A DNA stretch of 64,000 bases from assembly GCF_029946005.1 (NCBI RefSeq), contig NZ_JAQSDR010000009.1, positions 1 to 64,000 on the forward strand. The letters run 5' to 3'. Under the pieces are notes generated by a model that had not been told where the DNA came from, searched no databases, and saw only the letters and a program-made list of their open reading frames with translations. Position numbers and translations under genes: made by a program. This document shows positions 1 through 8,511 of this stretch, one piece after another (within the stretch, counting starts at the first letter, position 1; the number at the start of each line of letters is the position of its first letter). Origin of the DNA: Aquabacterium sp. (GTDB taxonomy: Bacteria > Pseudomonadota > Gammaproteobacteria > Burkholderiales > Burkholderiaceae_C).

Positions 1-213
1 GGCGGCATCCACAACTCGGTGACCCGCATCGTGCTCAAGCCCACGCACATGATTGGCGGCTACGCCCAGTTCAGCTACGGCTTCAACTACTACGGAACGA
101 TTGGCACCAACCGCGACGAGTTCGTGGTGGTGCGCAAGATGAACAAGGTCGATTGGCTGGATGGCGAGGCGCCAACGGGCGTTGATCCCCATGCTCAAGG
201 AGTGACAGCATGA
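1..213 (+). CDS. narG: Respiratory nitrate reductase alpha subunit, C-terminal end (partial)
   Basis: Only the last 70 codons are present; the gene begins upstream of the window in frame 1 and ends with TGA at 211-213. The tail reads [21 protein letters not shown] and continues to [11 protein letters not shown], which resembles the C-terminus of the NarG molybdopterin subunit. NarG reduces nitrate to nitrite on the cytoplasmic side of the inner membrane within NarGHI. The identity is supported mainly by narH, which overlaps its stop codon (ATGA, 210-213), and by narJ and narI after that. The catalytic domain is outside the window, so nothing can be said about its active site. Confidence 0.9.
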   Translation, partial: GGIHNSVTRIVLKPTHMIGGYAQFSYGFNYYGTIGTNRDEFVVVRKMNKVDWLDGEAPTGVDPHAQGVTA

Positions 214-1733
214 AGATAAGAGCCCAAATCGGCATGGTGCTGAACCTGGACAAGTGCATTGGTTGCCACACGTGTTCGGTGACCTGCAAGAACGTCTGGA
301 CCAGCCGCCCCGGCGTCGAGTACGCCTGGTTCAACAACGTCGAAACCAAGCCTGGCATTGGTTACCCCAAGGAGTGGGAGAACCAGGACAAGTGGAACGG
401 CGGCTGGGTGCGCAAAACCAACGGCAAGATCGAGCCCCGCCAGGGTGGCAAGCTCAAGCTGCTGATGCGCATTTTCGCCAACCCCAATCTGCCCCAGATC
501 GACGACTACTACGAGCCATTCACCTTCGACTACGAGCACCTTCAATCGGCGCCCAAGAGCAAGGCCGCGCCCACCGCACGGCCACGCAGCCTGATCACCG
601 GCAAGCGCATGGAGAAGATCGTCTGGGGTCCCAATTGGGAAGAAATCCTGGGCGGTGAGTTCAGCAAGCGCAGCAAGGACAAGAACTTCGACGACATCCA
701 GAAGGACATCTACGGGCAGTTCGAGAACACCTTCATGATGTACCTACCGCGCCTGTGCGAGCACTGCCTCAACCCGGCGTGCGTGGCCTCGTGCCCCTCT
801 GGCTCGATCTACAAGCGCGAGGAAGACGGCATCGTCCTGATCGACCAGGACAAGTGCCGCGGCTGGCGCATGTGCGTGAGCGGCTGTCCCTACAAGAAGA
901 TCTATTACAACTGGAAAAGCGGCAAGGCCGAGAAGTGCATCTTCTGCTACCCGCGCATTGAAGCCGGGCAGCCCACGGTGTGCTCCGAGACCTGCGTGGG
1001 CCGCATCCGTTACCTGGGCGTGCTGCTGTACGACGCCGACCGCATCCAAGAGGCGGCCAGTGTCGAGCATGACCGCGACCTGTACCAGGCCCAGTTGGAC
1101 ATCTTCATGGATCCCCACGATCCCAAGGTGATTGAGCAGGCTCGCAAGGACGGCATTCCCGACGCCTGGATGGAGGCCGCCCGCAACAGCCCCGTCTACA
1201 AGATGGCCGTGGAGTGGAAGGTGGCCTTGCCCCTTCACCCAGAGTACCGCACCTTGCCCATGGTCTGGTACGTGCCGCCACTGTCACCCATCCAGGCCGC
1301 GGCCAACTCGGGCGACCTGGGCATCAATGGCGAGATCCCCGATGTCAAGCAGTTGCGCATCCCGGTCAAGTACCTGGCCAACCTGCTGACGGCGGGCGAC
1401 ACGGCCCCGGTGACCCGCGCCTTGGAACGCATGCTGGCCATGCGGGCCTACATGCGCAGCAAGCACGTCGATGGCATCGAGAACAAGCGGGTGCTCGACC
1501 AGGTCGGCATGGACAAGAACACGGTCGATGACATGTACCACGTCATGGCCATTGCCAACTACGAGGATCGCTTTGTCATTCCCTCGGCCCACCGCGAGTA
1601 CGCAGAGAACACCTTTGACATGAAGGGCGGCTGCGGCTTCTCATTCGGCAATGGCTGTTCCGACGGCGCGACCGATGCCAGCCTGTTCGGTGGCACCAAG
1701 AAGCGCACCATCCCCATCAAGTCGGAGGTTTGA
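210..1733 (+). CDS. narH: Respiratory nitrate reductase beta subunit (iron-sulfur)
   Basis: NarH passes electrons from the NarI hemes to NarG through four iron-sulfur clusters in membrane-bound nitrate reductase. At 507 residues it has the usual family length. The first cysteine group is C16, C19, C22, C26 ([11 protein letters not shown]). The central part carries [14 protein letters not shown], then [12 protein letters not shown] and [11 protein letters not shown]. The Trp in CRGWRMC replaces a cysteine, the known signature of the 3Fe-4S cluster of NarH. The start ATG overlaps the narG stop and has AAGGAG at 197-202, seven bases upstream. It sits second in a narGHJI run and is probably co-transcribed and translationally coupled to narG. 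Confidence 0.97.
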   Translation: MKIRAQIGMVLNLDKCIGCHTCSVTCKNVWTSRPGVEYAWFNNVETKPGIGYPKEWENQDKWNGGWVRKTNGKIEPRQGGKLKLLMRIFANPNLPQIDDYYEPFTFDYEHLQSAPKSKAAPTARPRSLITGKRMEKIVWGPNWEEILGGEFSKRSKDKNFDDIQKDIYGQFENTFMMYLPRLCEHCLNPACVASCPSGSIYKREEDGIVLIDQDKCRGWRMCVSGCPYKKIYYNWKSGKAEKCIFCYPRIEAGQPTVCSETCVGRIRYLGVLLYDADRIQEAASVEHDRDLYQAQLDIFMDPHDPKVIEQARKDGIPDAWMEAARNSPVYKMAVEWKVALPLHPEYRTLPMVWYVPPLSPIQAAANSGDLGINGEIPDVKQLRIPVKYLANLLTAGDTAPVTRALERMLAMRAYMRSKHVDGIENKRVLDQVGMDKNTVDDMYHVMAIANYEDRFVIPSAHREYAENTFDMKGGCGFSFGNGCSDGATDASLFGGTKKRTIPIKSEV

Positions 1734-1735
1734 CC

Positions 1736-2455
1736 ATGAGTGCATTGCCCCTCTTCAAGGCCGGGACCACGCCGGTTTACAGCCTGCGCGTGCTGGCCCA
1801 CTTGCTCAGCTACCCGGGCGCTGAGTTGCGTCAGGCTTTGCCCGAGCTGAGCGAAGCCCTGGCGCGCGAAGGCGCCGTGCGTGGGGTGCGCCTGCGCGCC
1901 CTGAACGCGCTGATCGCGGCCCTGTCAGGGCGAGACAGCGTCGAAGTCGAGCAGGACTATGTCGAGTTGTTCGACCGAGGGCGCGCCACCTCGCTTCACC
2001 TGTTCGAGCATGTGCATGGCGATTCGCGCGACCGGGGTCCCGCCATGATCGACCTGCTCAAGACTTACGAGCAAGCGGGCCTGTACCTCGACCCGTCGCA
2101 GATCAAGGGCGAGTTGCCCGACTTCCTGCCCGTGGTGCTGGAGTTCGTCTCCACGCTTGAGGCCGGTCAGGTGCGCGACTTCGTTGGCGAGATCGCCCAC
2201 ATCCTCAATGCGGTGCATGCCGCGCTGATCAAGCGCCAGAGCGCCTATGCCCACGTGCTGGCGGCGGTGCTGGAGTTGGGCCATCAACAGGTCGAGACCA
2301 TGGAAGTGCCCGACGACGAGCCCATCGACGCCGCCTGGGCCGAGCCCGAGGCCTTTGGCGGCTGTTCGTCCAAGGGGCAGCAACGCCCCGACCAGCCTCA
2401 ACCCATCCAGATCGTGCGGCGGGCCGCCGATCCACAGCGAGGAGCATCGGCATGA
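1736..2455 (+). CDS. narJ: Nitrate reductase molybdenum cofactor assembly chaperone
   Basis: NarJ is the dedicated TorD/NarJ-family chaperone that holds apo-NarG during cofactor insertion and delays membrane docking; it is not part of the mature enzyme. The protein (239 residues) opens with the family-like segment YSLRVLAHLLSYPG and has the conserved LFEHVHGDSRDRG and LPDFLPVVLEF stretches. An in-frame TTG lies at 1730, but GGAGG at 1724-1728 is correctly spaced (7 bases) only for the ATG at 1736, so I chose that start, two bases after the narH stop. The C-terminal tail after about residue 205 is Pro/Gln rich and probably disordered. It overlaps narI by ATGA. Confidence 0.95.
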   Translation: MSALPLFKAGTTPVYSLRVLAHLLSYPGAELRQALPELSEALAREGAVRGVRLRALNALIAALSGRDSVEVEQDYVELFDRGRATSLHLFEHVHGDSRDRGPAMIDLLKTYEQAGLYLDPSQIKGELPDFLPVVLEFVSTLEAGQVRDFVGEIAHILNAVHAALIKRQSAYAHVLAAVLELGHQQVETMEVPDDEPIDAAWAEPEAFGGCSSKGQQRPDQPQPIQIVRRAADPQRGASA

Positions 2456-3147
2456 GCCTCACCCACCAATTCGTCTTCGGCATCTACCCGTACATCTGCG
2501 GAGCTCTTTTTCTGCTGGGCAGTCTGGCCCGCTTCGACCGCGACCAGTACACCTGGCGAAGCGAGTCCAGCCAGATGCTGTCCGTCAGCACGCTGCGCTG
2601 GGGCTCCAACCTGTTCCACCTGGGCATCATCGGCCTGTTCTTTGGCCATTTGTTCGGCATGCTGACCCCACCCGCGATCGTCCATGCGCTGGGGGTGACG
2701 TCTGCCCAAAAGCAGACGCTGGCCGTGGTGGCCGGTGGCATCCTGGGCCTGGTCGGTCTGATCGGCCTGCTGTTGTTGATCTATCGGCGCCTGAGCAATG
2801 AGCGCGTTCGCGCCACATCGCGTGGGCGCGACTTCTTGGTGCTGTTCTGGATACTGGCCACCTTGCTCTTGGGGCTGTCGACCGTGCCGCTGTCCATCGA
2901 GCACCGTGACGGCGCCACGATGCTCAAGCTCATGGCCTGGGCTCAGCACCTGGTGACCTTCCGTGGCGACGCGCCCAGCTTCATCACGGACGTGTCCATG
3001 GTGTTCAAGGTCCACATGTTCATGGGCATGAGCCTGTTCGCGATCTTTCCCTTCACCCGCCTGGTGCACGCTTGGAGTGGCTTTGCCTCGGTGGGCTACC
3101 TGGTCCGCCCCTGGCAGGTGGTTCGCAGCCGCAAGATTGGTTTATGA
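2452..3147 (+). CDS. narI: Respiratory nitrate reductase gamma subunit (cytochrome b)
   Basis: NarI is the membrane anchor of nitrate reductase; it oxidises quinol and carries two b hemes. The 231-residue protein shows five hydrophobic segments. The heme-ligand histidines are in the expected places: H56 and H66 in the second membrane segment (NLFHLGIIGLFFGHLFG), and H188 and H206 in the last one. This closely matches the spacing known for the Escherichia coli protein (56, 66, 187, 205). The start ATG overlaps the narJ stop as ATGA, with GAGGAG upstream, so translation is coupled. Confidence 0.96.
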   Translation: MSLTHQFVFGIYPYICGALFLLGSLARFDRDQYTWRSESSQMLSVSTLRWGSNLFHLGIIGLFFGHLFGMLTPPAIVHALGVTSAQKQTLAVVAGGILGLVGLIGLLLLIYRRLSNERVRATSRGRDFLVLFWILATLLLGLSTVPLSIEHRDGATMLKLMAWAQHLVTFRGDAPSFITDVSMVFKVHMFMGMSLFAIFPFTRLVHAWSGFASVGYLVRPWQVVRSRKIGL

Positions 3148-3156
3148 GGAGATGAC

Positions 3157-3954
3157 ATGTTGAGCACGCTTTCCACTGACACCGCCGCCCCGCAAGCTTT
3201 GCGCGTGGGCCACATCGTTCTGGCTGATGACGCTGCGGCCCTGACCGAAGCCGAATGCCGCCAGCGCGCCAGCCTGGAACTGTTGCGCCAGGCGGCCATC
3301 GACGAAGGCCTGCTGGCCGCCGACGATCCTGCCCCCGATGATGGCGTGCTGAGCGAAGCCGCTGCCGAGGCCATCGATGTCTGGCTTGCGCAGAACCTGC
3401 GGGTGCCCGAGCCTGACGAGGCCAGCTGCCGTCGCCACCATGCTGCCCACACTTCGCAATACGCGGTGGGTGAGCGCGTGCAGGCCCGCCACATTCTGTT
3501 CGCGGTGACCCCGGGCGTGGACGTGAAAGCGCTGCGCCTGCACGCCGAGCAAGCTTTGCTGGATGTGCGTTCCGAGCCCGGCCGCTTTGGCGAGGTCGCG
3601 GGCAAGTTGTCCAATTGCCCGACGGGCGAGCAGGGCGGTGACCTGGGTTGGCTGACCGCCACGGACTGCGCCCCCGAGTTTGCCAGCGAGCTGTTCGCCA
3701 AGGACGAAGGCAGCGCCAACGTCGGTGTGCTGCCGCGGCTGGTGCACAGCCGTTTCGGCCTGCATGTGGTCGAGGTGCTGGCGCGTGACCCCGGTCGGCA
3801 ACAGCCTTTCGAAGCGGTGCGCGATGCCGTGGCGCAGTCGTTGCGGCAGCAGGTGTGGGTCACGGCCTTGCGCCAGGCCATGCAGTTGCTGGCGGGGCGT
3901 TGGGTGGTGCAGGGCGTGGATCTGGACACGGCCGAGTCGCCTTTGTTGCAGTGA
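3157..3954 (+). CDS. Parvulin-type peptidyl-prolyl isomerase, NifM-like, of the nar operon
   Basis: A 265-residue PpiC/parvulin family protein. The N-terminal 105 residues are helical and acidic. The rotamase domain runs from about residue 108 (ARHILFAVTP) through QGGDLGWL near residue 165 to SRFGLHVVEVL near 205. There is no signal peptide, so it should be cytoplasmic, unlike SurA or PrsA, and probably assists folding of a cytoplasmic partner. It begins nine bases after narI with GAGGAG at 3146-3151, so it belongs to the nar operon. Role in nitrate reductase folding is inference from position; nifM, its closest functional model, assists nitrogenase iron protein folding. Confidence 0.88.
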   Translation: MLSTLSTDTAAPQALRVGHIVLADDAAALTEAECRQRASLELLRQAAIDEGLLAADDPAPDDGVLSEAAAEAIDVWLAQNLRVPEPDEASCRRHHAAHTSQYAVGERVQARHILFAVTPGVDVKALRLHAEQALLDVRSEPGRFGEVAGKLSNCPTGEQGGDLGWLTATDCAPEFASELFAKDEGSANVGVLPRLVHSRFGLHVVEVLARDPGRQQPFEAVRDAVAQSLRQQVWVTALRQAMQLLAGRWVVQGVDLDTAESPLLQ

Positions 3955-3960
3955 GCCTCC

Positions 3961-4659
3961 ATGGATGACGAGCTTCTCCAGCGCATCCGCCGCTTCCGCA
4001 CCGACTACTTTCCGCAATACCAGGGGCAGTTCAAGGCGCTGGTGGACCAAGGCCAACATCCCACCACGTTGTTCATCGGGTGTTCAGACTCCCGCCTGTT
4101 GCCTTACATGCTGACGGGGGCGGGCCCTGGCGAGCTTTTCATCGTGCGCAACGTCGGGGCACTGATCCCGCCCTACAACGGCCTGCATGGACTGCACGGC
4201 ACGGCCGCTGCCATTGAATACGCCGTGCTCAACCTGCACGTCAGCCACATCGTGGTGTGCGGGCACTCCCACTGCGGCGCCATGAAGGCACTGTACGAAG
4301 AGATATCGCCCGAGGCCAAGAACCTGGACGCCTGGCTCGACCTGGCCCGCGAGGCCGCCTTGCCAGTGCAGGTGACGCCTGAGGCCCTGCGCCGCACCGA
4401 GCAACGCGCTGTGGTCCTGCAACTGGAGCGTTTGATGGACTACCCGATGGTTCGCCAGCGTGTCGAGGCGCGACAGATCTCGCTGCATGGTTGGCACTAC
4501 GTGATCGAAGAAGGCGAAATCCACGTCTTTGATGTCAAGACCGGCAGTTTTGTGCCGGCCTCGCGGGCGGAACACAGTGGCACCGGCCCTTATCAGGATG
4601 CAGAACCCGAGCAGGGCGCCATCTTCAATGAGGTCGATGCAGCCTGGTACAAAACGTGA
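3961..4659 (+). CDS. can: Beta-class carbonic anhydrase
   Basis: Interconverts carbon dioxide and bicarbonate. The zinc ligands are visible: C41 with the D43-R45 dyad in GCSDSR, and H102 and C105 in VCGHSHCGAM. FIVRNVGALIPPY and the segment near residues 82-90 are typical of the class. The length of 232 residues is about normal. It starts six bases after the prolyl isomerase stop, with no room for a promoter, so it should be transcribed with the nar genes. No membrane segment or signal peptide is seen, so the enzyme is cytoplasmic. The symbol is by family similarity only. No strong hairpin terminator is visible in the 45 bases after it. Confidence 0.93.
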   Translation: MDDELLQRIRRFRTDYFPQYQGQFKALVDQGQHPTTLFIGCSDSRLLPYMLTGAGPGELFIVRNVGALIPPYNGLHGLHGTAAAIEYAVLNLHVSHIVVCGHSHCGAMKALYEEISPEAKNLDAWLDLAREAALPVQVTPEALRRTEQRAVVLQLERLMDYPMVRQRVEARQISLHGWHYVIEEGEIHVFDVKTGSFVPASRAEHSGTGPYQDAEPEQGAIFNEVDAAWYKT

Positions 4660-4704
4660 GCGCAAACAGACCACCTGACGATCTGCGCACTCACCACCGT
4701 CGCC

Positions 4705-6063
4705 TCAAACCTTCACTGATTGCCGGTACTCCGGCACTTCGCATGCCCAGCCCAGGCGGTCCTGGATGGCCAGCCGCAATGCATCGGCCGCCACTGGCTC
4801 GCCGTGCGTGATGTACACCCTGCTGGGGGGCCGGGGCATGGCGGCCATCCAGTCCAGCAGATCGTCGCGGTCAGCATGGGCGGACAGCATGTCGAGGTTG
4901 GCCACCTCGGCACGCACGGGCACATACTCGCCGAATATTTTCACCGTCTTGGCCCCACTCACCAGCGTGGCACCACGTGTGCCAGCCGCCTGGTGCCCGG
5001 TGAACAGGATCGTGCATCGGGAATCCGGCGCATAGGCCTTCAGGTGGTGCAGAACGCGGCCTCCCGTTGCCATGCCGCTGGCGGAGATGATGATGGAAGG
5101 CCAGCGCAAGCGGTTGAGGGCCATGGACTCTTCAACGGTCCGGGCAAACTTCGCGACGTGTCCCAGTTCGTCGCATTCTTGCGCCGTGAGGCGATGCTCG
5201 CCAGCATGGTGGCTGTAGATTTGCGTGGCATCGACCGCCATGGGGCTGTTGAGGTAGACCGGCAGGTCGGGGATGCGGCGGGCCTGCTTGAGTTGCGAGA
5301 TGCAATGCAGCAGTGTCTGTGCCCGGCCAACCGCGAAGGAGGGGATCACCACCTGACCGCCCCGGGCGGCCGTGCGGTTGATGACATCGGCAAGTTGCGC
5401 CAGCGCATCGCCATCAGGGTGCAAGCGGTCGCCATAGGTGGACTCGACCACCAGCACGTCCGCCTCTTCGGGTGGCATGGGGGGCTTCATCACCAGGTCA
5501 TCGCTGCGCCCCAGGTCGCCTGAGAAAAGCACGCTGCGTCCTCCGTTCGACACCTTCACGCTGGCTGCACCCAGGATGTGGCCGGCATGGCGAAAGCGCA
5601 CGGACCAGCCCTCGATGGGTGAAAACGTTTCGTCAAAAGTGACAGGGGCGAAGTGCTTGAGGGCCTGCCTGGCGTCGTCCTCGGTGTACAGAGGCAAGGA
5701 CTGCACGTGCTTGGACAGCTTGTGGCGGTTCTCGAACTCGGCCTGCTCTTCCTGCAAGCGGCCGGAGTCGGGCAGAAGCAATTCGCACAGCGCCAAGGTT
5801 GAACGTGTGCAATACACGCGCCCCTTGAAGCCCTCTTTGATCAGCCTGGGCAAAAATCCGCTGTGATCAATGTGCGCGTGGGTCAGCAACACGGCGTCGA
5901 TCTTGGACACATCGAAGGGCAGTTGATCCCAATTGCGAAGACGCAACTGCTTGAGGCCTTGGAACAAGCCGCAATCGACCAGGAGATGACCACCGTGTTG
6001 TCCGCTCAGCAGATAACGTGAACCCGTGACGGTGTCTGTGGCTCCATAGAAAGCGAGTTGCAT
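4705..6063 (-). CDS. MBL-fold beta-CASP ribonuclease/exonuclease
   Basis: A 452-residue metallo-beta-lactamase and beta-CASP protein of the RNA-processing (CPSF73/YSH1-like) group. The N-terminal metal-binding motif THAHIDHSGFLPRL lies near residue 54, the second-metal motif SGDLGRSDD near 180, and the beta-CASP insert follows from about 210. FTGHQAAGTRGA and the C-terminal THGEPVAADAL carry further conserved residues. A longer frame to 6156 is open, but the ATG at 6063 has AAAGGAG eight bases upstream and fits the family start. It faces the nar run convergently. An FNR-like box at 6143-6156 suggests oxygen-controlled expression. Exact RNA substrates are unknown. Confidence 0.92.
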   Translation of the reverse strand: MQLAFYGATDTVTGSRYLLSGQHGGHLLVDCGLFQGLKQLRLRNWDQLPFDVSKIDAVLLTHAHIDHSGFLPRLIKEGFKGRVYCTRSTLALCELLLPDSGRLQEEQAEFENRHKLSKHVQSLPLYTEDDARQALKHFAPVTFDETFSPIEGWSVRFRHAGHILGAASVKVSNGGRSVLFSGDLGRSDDLVMKPPMPPEEADVLVVESTYGDRLHPDGDALAQLADVINRTAARGGQVVIPSFAVGRAQTLLHCISQLKQARRIPDLPVYLNSPMAVDATQIYSHHAGEHRLTAQECDELGHVAKFARTVEESMALNRLRWPSIIISASGMATGGRVLHHLKAYAPDSRCTILFTGHQAAGTRGATLVSGAKTVKIFGEYVPVRAEVANLDMLSAHADRDDLLDWMAAMPRPPSRVYITHGEPVAADALRLAIQDRLGWACEVPEYRQSVKV

Positions 6064-6115
6064 CGTGCTCCTTTGAAGATTTGATGAGATCCACCCCGGA
6101 TTGGTGGTTGGCGCC

Positions 6116-6156
6116 AGCTTAGGGGCGTGCATTCCCTCGGCATTGATTCGCGTCAA
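6116..6156 (-). promoter_or_regulatory. FNR/Anr-like box and -10 element upstream of the MBL ribonuclease
   Basis: On the minus strand 6156-6143 reads TTGACGCGAATCAA, matching the FNR consensus TTGAT-N4-ATCAA at nine of ten positions. A TAAGCT element follows at 6121-6116. Its distance from the box centre (about 30 bases) is that expected of a class II FNR promoter, with the box near -41.5. The ribonuclease start codon is about 55 bases further downstream with a good ribosome binding site. Function is inferred. Confidence 0.55.
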
Positions 6157-6158
6157 TG

Positions 6159-7049
6159 TTATCGAATGGGCACGGCCAGCAAATCCAGGTGTCCAACCTG
6201 TAGAGACAGCAAGCCCTGACAGATGTCGGTCGACCGGTCGGCCAGCCAGCTCGACACGGCGGGCTCGCTGGAGGGATCTGCTTCAGCGGCCACGGCCGCA
6301 GCTTCCTTGGCCATGCCCAGGAGCATGTCGCGGTGTTCGTGGCCGATGTGCCAATCGCTCGCTTGTGTGCTGTTTTGGTAGCCTGCTGTGGCGAGACTGG
6401 CCGCCAGGTAGGGTGTTGCCCGCACGCCCAGCGATGGGCCAAAGCCCTTGTCGCCCCCTTGATGGGCCAAGAAGGCATCGGCGAGGAGGTGGTCGGCAGG
6501 CCTGCCGGGAAACCATGTGCGCCGGCCATCCACGGTCAAGGTGGCCAACAGAGGGCGGCGGGTCCGCGCCAGCAGTGCGCTCAGCCGATCCAGCCAGGCG
6601 GCCGACACCAGGTCCAGAAATGCGGTGGTGACGAGGCCGTCGCATGAGGCCAGATCAATGTCTTCAAGGTCGCTTGCAAGATCTAGCTGCTGGCCGCGAA
6701 CAAGCCAGCGGGCTGGGCCCGCGTGGATGGCGAGGGCACCTTTGTGATCATGGCAGTGCCATCCGTGCCCGCTCGCCCACTTGGTGATCTCGGTGCGCTG
6801 GGCTGCGAGCAACAGAGGGTCATGATCGACCAGGCGCCATTCCTGGTCGGTTCCCAGCAAGGGCGCCAAGGCCCGGAAGTTCGCGCCCGAACCCGAGGCC
6901 AGGTCAACGATGCGCAAGGCGCCCCCGGCCTGTGACCTCAGCGCTCCCTGGAAGCCGGTGGCGAGCGATTGACTGCGCGCGGCCAGGTCGAAAGGTTCGC
7001 GCTGGCGCAGCCAGTCGGTGCTGAAACCGGTGTTCGCCGCGGCAGTCAT
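6159..7049 (-). CDS. Class I SAM-dependent methyltransferase, last gene of the pterin-type operon
   Basis: A 296-residue protein with a Rossmann-like methyltransferase core. The SAM-binding motif I is IVDLASGSGANFRAL at about residue 47, and the following acidic strand end is RLVDHDPLLL near 75. A further CDGLVTTAFLDLVSAAWL segment fits motif IV. The C-terminal third has no recognised substrate domain. Its ATG overlaps the stop of the glycosyltransferase (ATGA), so translation is coupled. The substrate is unknown; context suggests a pterin-like or glycosylated small molecule rather than protein or RNA. This gene ends the operon, 95 bases before the ribonuclease start codon. Confidence 0.8.
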   Translation of the reverse strand: MTAAANTGFSTDWLRQREPFDLAARSQSLATGFQGALRSQAGGALRIVDLASGSGANFRALAPLLGTDQEWRLVDHDPLLLAAQRTEITKWASGHGWHCHDHKGALAIHAGPARWLVRGQQLDLASDLEDIDLASCDGLVTTAFLDLVSAAWLDRLSALLARTRRPLLATLTVDGRRTWFPGRPADHLLADAFLAHQGGDKGFGPSLGVRATPYLAASLATAGYQNSTQASDWHIGHEHRDMLLGMAKEAAAVAAEADPSSEPAVSSWLADRSTDICQGLLSLQVGHLDLLAVPIR

Positions 7050-8095
7050 CGGGTGACCTTGTGCAGGGCCGCCACCCAGCCCTGCACAGCGCTGTCCCAG
7101 TCGGGAAGCGCGTTGGCAGCCTCCTTCGCAGCGTTTGACAGCCGAGCGCGCAAGGCGTCGTCGGTCAGGGCTTGCTGAAGCGCATCTTTCAGTGCTGGCA
7201 GGTCACCCGGCGCAACGAGCAGCGAGGTGCCAGCGGGCAGCGTGGCCGCGATCGCGCAGGCTGTGGTGGCAATGACGGGGAGAGCATGTGCCAACGCCTC
7301 CGCGAAGACCATGCCATAGCCCTCATGGTAGGACGGCAGGACGAAGATGTCGGCCCCTTGGTAGGCTTGCGTCAGCCGCTGGTCGGGCTGCTCTCCCAGG
7401 AGCACGATGCGGTCGGTCAGTCCATGCGTGGCCATGCGTCCTTGAAGCGCGGCCGAGGCGGCGGGGTCTCTCGTCACGCTGCCGATGCAGGTCAGCTGCC
7501 ACTCAAGGTGACGCAGTTGGGCCAGGGCTTCGACCAGCAGCAGGTGACCTTTGCGCGGTGTGATGCTCCCAACCGCGAGCAGTTGCACTGGCCCCGCGCT
7601 TTTGGCTTGGCGGATGGTGGCGGGCCGCCGCGTGCCAGGGGTGACCACGGCCACACGATCCGTTGGAAGGCCTGCTGCCAGGAGCGCTTGGGCGGTGTGT
7701 TCGCTGGGACAGATGGCGCCCTTCAGGCATGGCCAAAGCTCGGCCTCAAGCTGTGCGTAGTGGCGGGCGTTCGCAAAATCCAGTCCGGTTTCCAAGGACA
7801 GCGGGTGGTGGATGAGGCCGACCAGCTTCAAACGGCTTGCTTGGTCTTTCAGGCAGTCGGCCAAGCCAGGCAGCGCCAGTCCGTCGATGATGACCGTGCT
7901 TTGGTCTGGCAAACGGGCGAGTGCGGCGGCGGCGAGTGTTCGCGTGGGCTCATCTGCCTGCGGATACCGACCGGCCAGCTCCACCACATTGACCGCCTGG
8001 CCACGCGCGCGCAGGCCTTCAATGATGTGCCGGTCGTAGAGGTAGCCACCGGTGAGCTGATCGAGCCGTCCGGGGACCAGAAAAGCCAGCGCCAT
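7046..8095 (-). CDS. Glycosyltransferase family 4 (GT-B fold)
   Basis: A 349-residue GT-B glycosyltransferase. The N-terminal acceptor domain begins LVPGRLDQLTGGYLYDR; the donor domain carries LLAVGSITPRKGH near residue 173 and ends in the GT4 nucleotide-sugar motif EGYGMVFAEALAHALPVI near 260-277, with the two glutamates of the E-x7-E signature. No signal peptide or membrane segment is seen. The start codon shares one base with the stop of the PTPS-like gene (TGATG) and its stop overlaps the methyltransferase start, so the three are coupled. Acceptor and sugar are not predictable from sequence; a glycosylated pterin is a hypothesis from neighbours. Confidence 0.87.
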   Translation of the reverse strand: MALAFLVPGRLDQLTGGYLYDRHIIEGLRARGQAVNVVELAGRYPQADEPTRTLAAAALARLPDQSTVIIDGLALPGLADCLKDQASRLKLVGLIHHPLSLETGLDFANARHYAQLEAELWPCLKGAICPSEHTAQALLAAGLPTDRVAVVTPGTRRPATIRQAKSAGPVQLLAVGSITPRKGHLLLVEALAQLRHLEWQLTCIGSVTRDPAASAALQGRMATHGLTDRIVLLGEQPDQRLTQAYQGADIFVLPSYHEGYGMVFAEALAHALPVIATTACAIAATLPAGTSLLVAPGDLPALKDALQQALTDDALRARLSNAAKEAANALPDWDSAVQGWVAALHKVTR

Positions 8096-8499
8096 CAGCG
8101 CAGCGTGCCCTCGAAGCTCGCCCAGGCGACGGGTGATTCACGCAACACGACCCGAAGCGATGCCAGCTCGCCTGCGGTGCCAGGCCCCACGGCACCTTCG
8201 GCCACGCGGGCCTTGACGCGGGTAAAGATCTCACCGGCGAGCAACTCGGTGGTTGTGTTGCGGCCCTTGAACTGCGGCAGTTCGTCGAGATTTTTGTAAT
8301 TGAATTCGCCCAGCACTTCGCGCAGCACTTGCAAGGCCAGGCCGATGTCGCACACCAGTCCGTTCTGGTCCAGCGTTGGTCGGCGGAAATCAAGCTCGAC
8401 GTTGTAAGTCGCGCCATGGAGTTGTTGGGCCGGGCCGAAAATTTCGCCCCGGAAGCTGTGAGCGATCATGAAATGATCCGAGACGGCAAGGCTGTACAT
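8095..8499 (-). CDS. Divergent 6-pyruvoyl-tetrahydropterin synthase / QueD family protein
   Basis: A 134-residue tunnelling-fold protein of the PTPS/QueD superfamily, usual length about 120-140. Conserved anchors are AHSF (H14), LHGATYNVEL (H28), GLVCDIG, NTTTE and the pterin-anchoring glutamate in VLRESP. Several canonical catalytic features are missing. The third zinc ligand of the usual HGH motif is Ala30; no cysteine precedes HG; and the LDHxxLN histidine is absent (FNYKNLDEL instead). I therefore do not call it QueD. No queC, queE or queF is near, so queuosine synthesis is not supported by context. It may bind or convert a pterin by altered chemistry. It starts 12 bases after the RibD-like gene, without a clear Shine-Dalgarno. 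Confidence 0.85.
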   Translation of the reverse strand: MYSLAVSDHFMIAHSFRGEIFGPAQQLHGATYNVELDFRRPTLDQNGLVCDIGLALQVLREVLGEFNYKNLDELPQFKGRNTTTELLAGEIFTRVKARVAEGAVGPGTAGELASLRVVLRESPVAWASFEGTLR

Positions 8500-8511
8500 A
8501 TTGGTTTTGAG

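Noticed and set aside
8095..8499. Annotation of the PTPS-like gene as queD for queuosine
   Set aside because: Key zinc and catalytic residues are missing and no queuosine partners are near.
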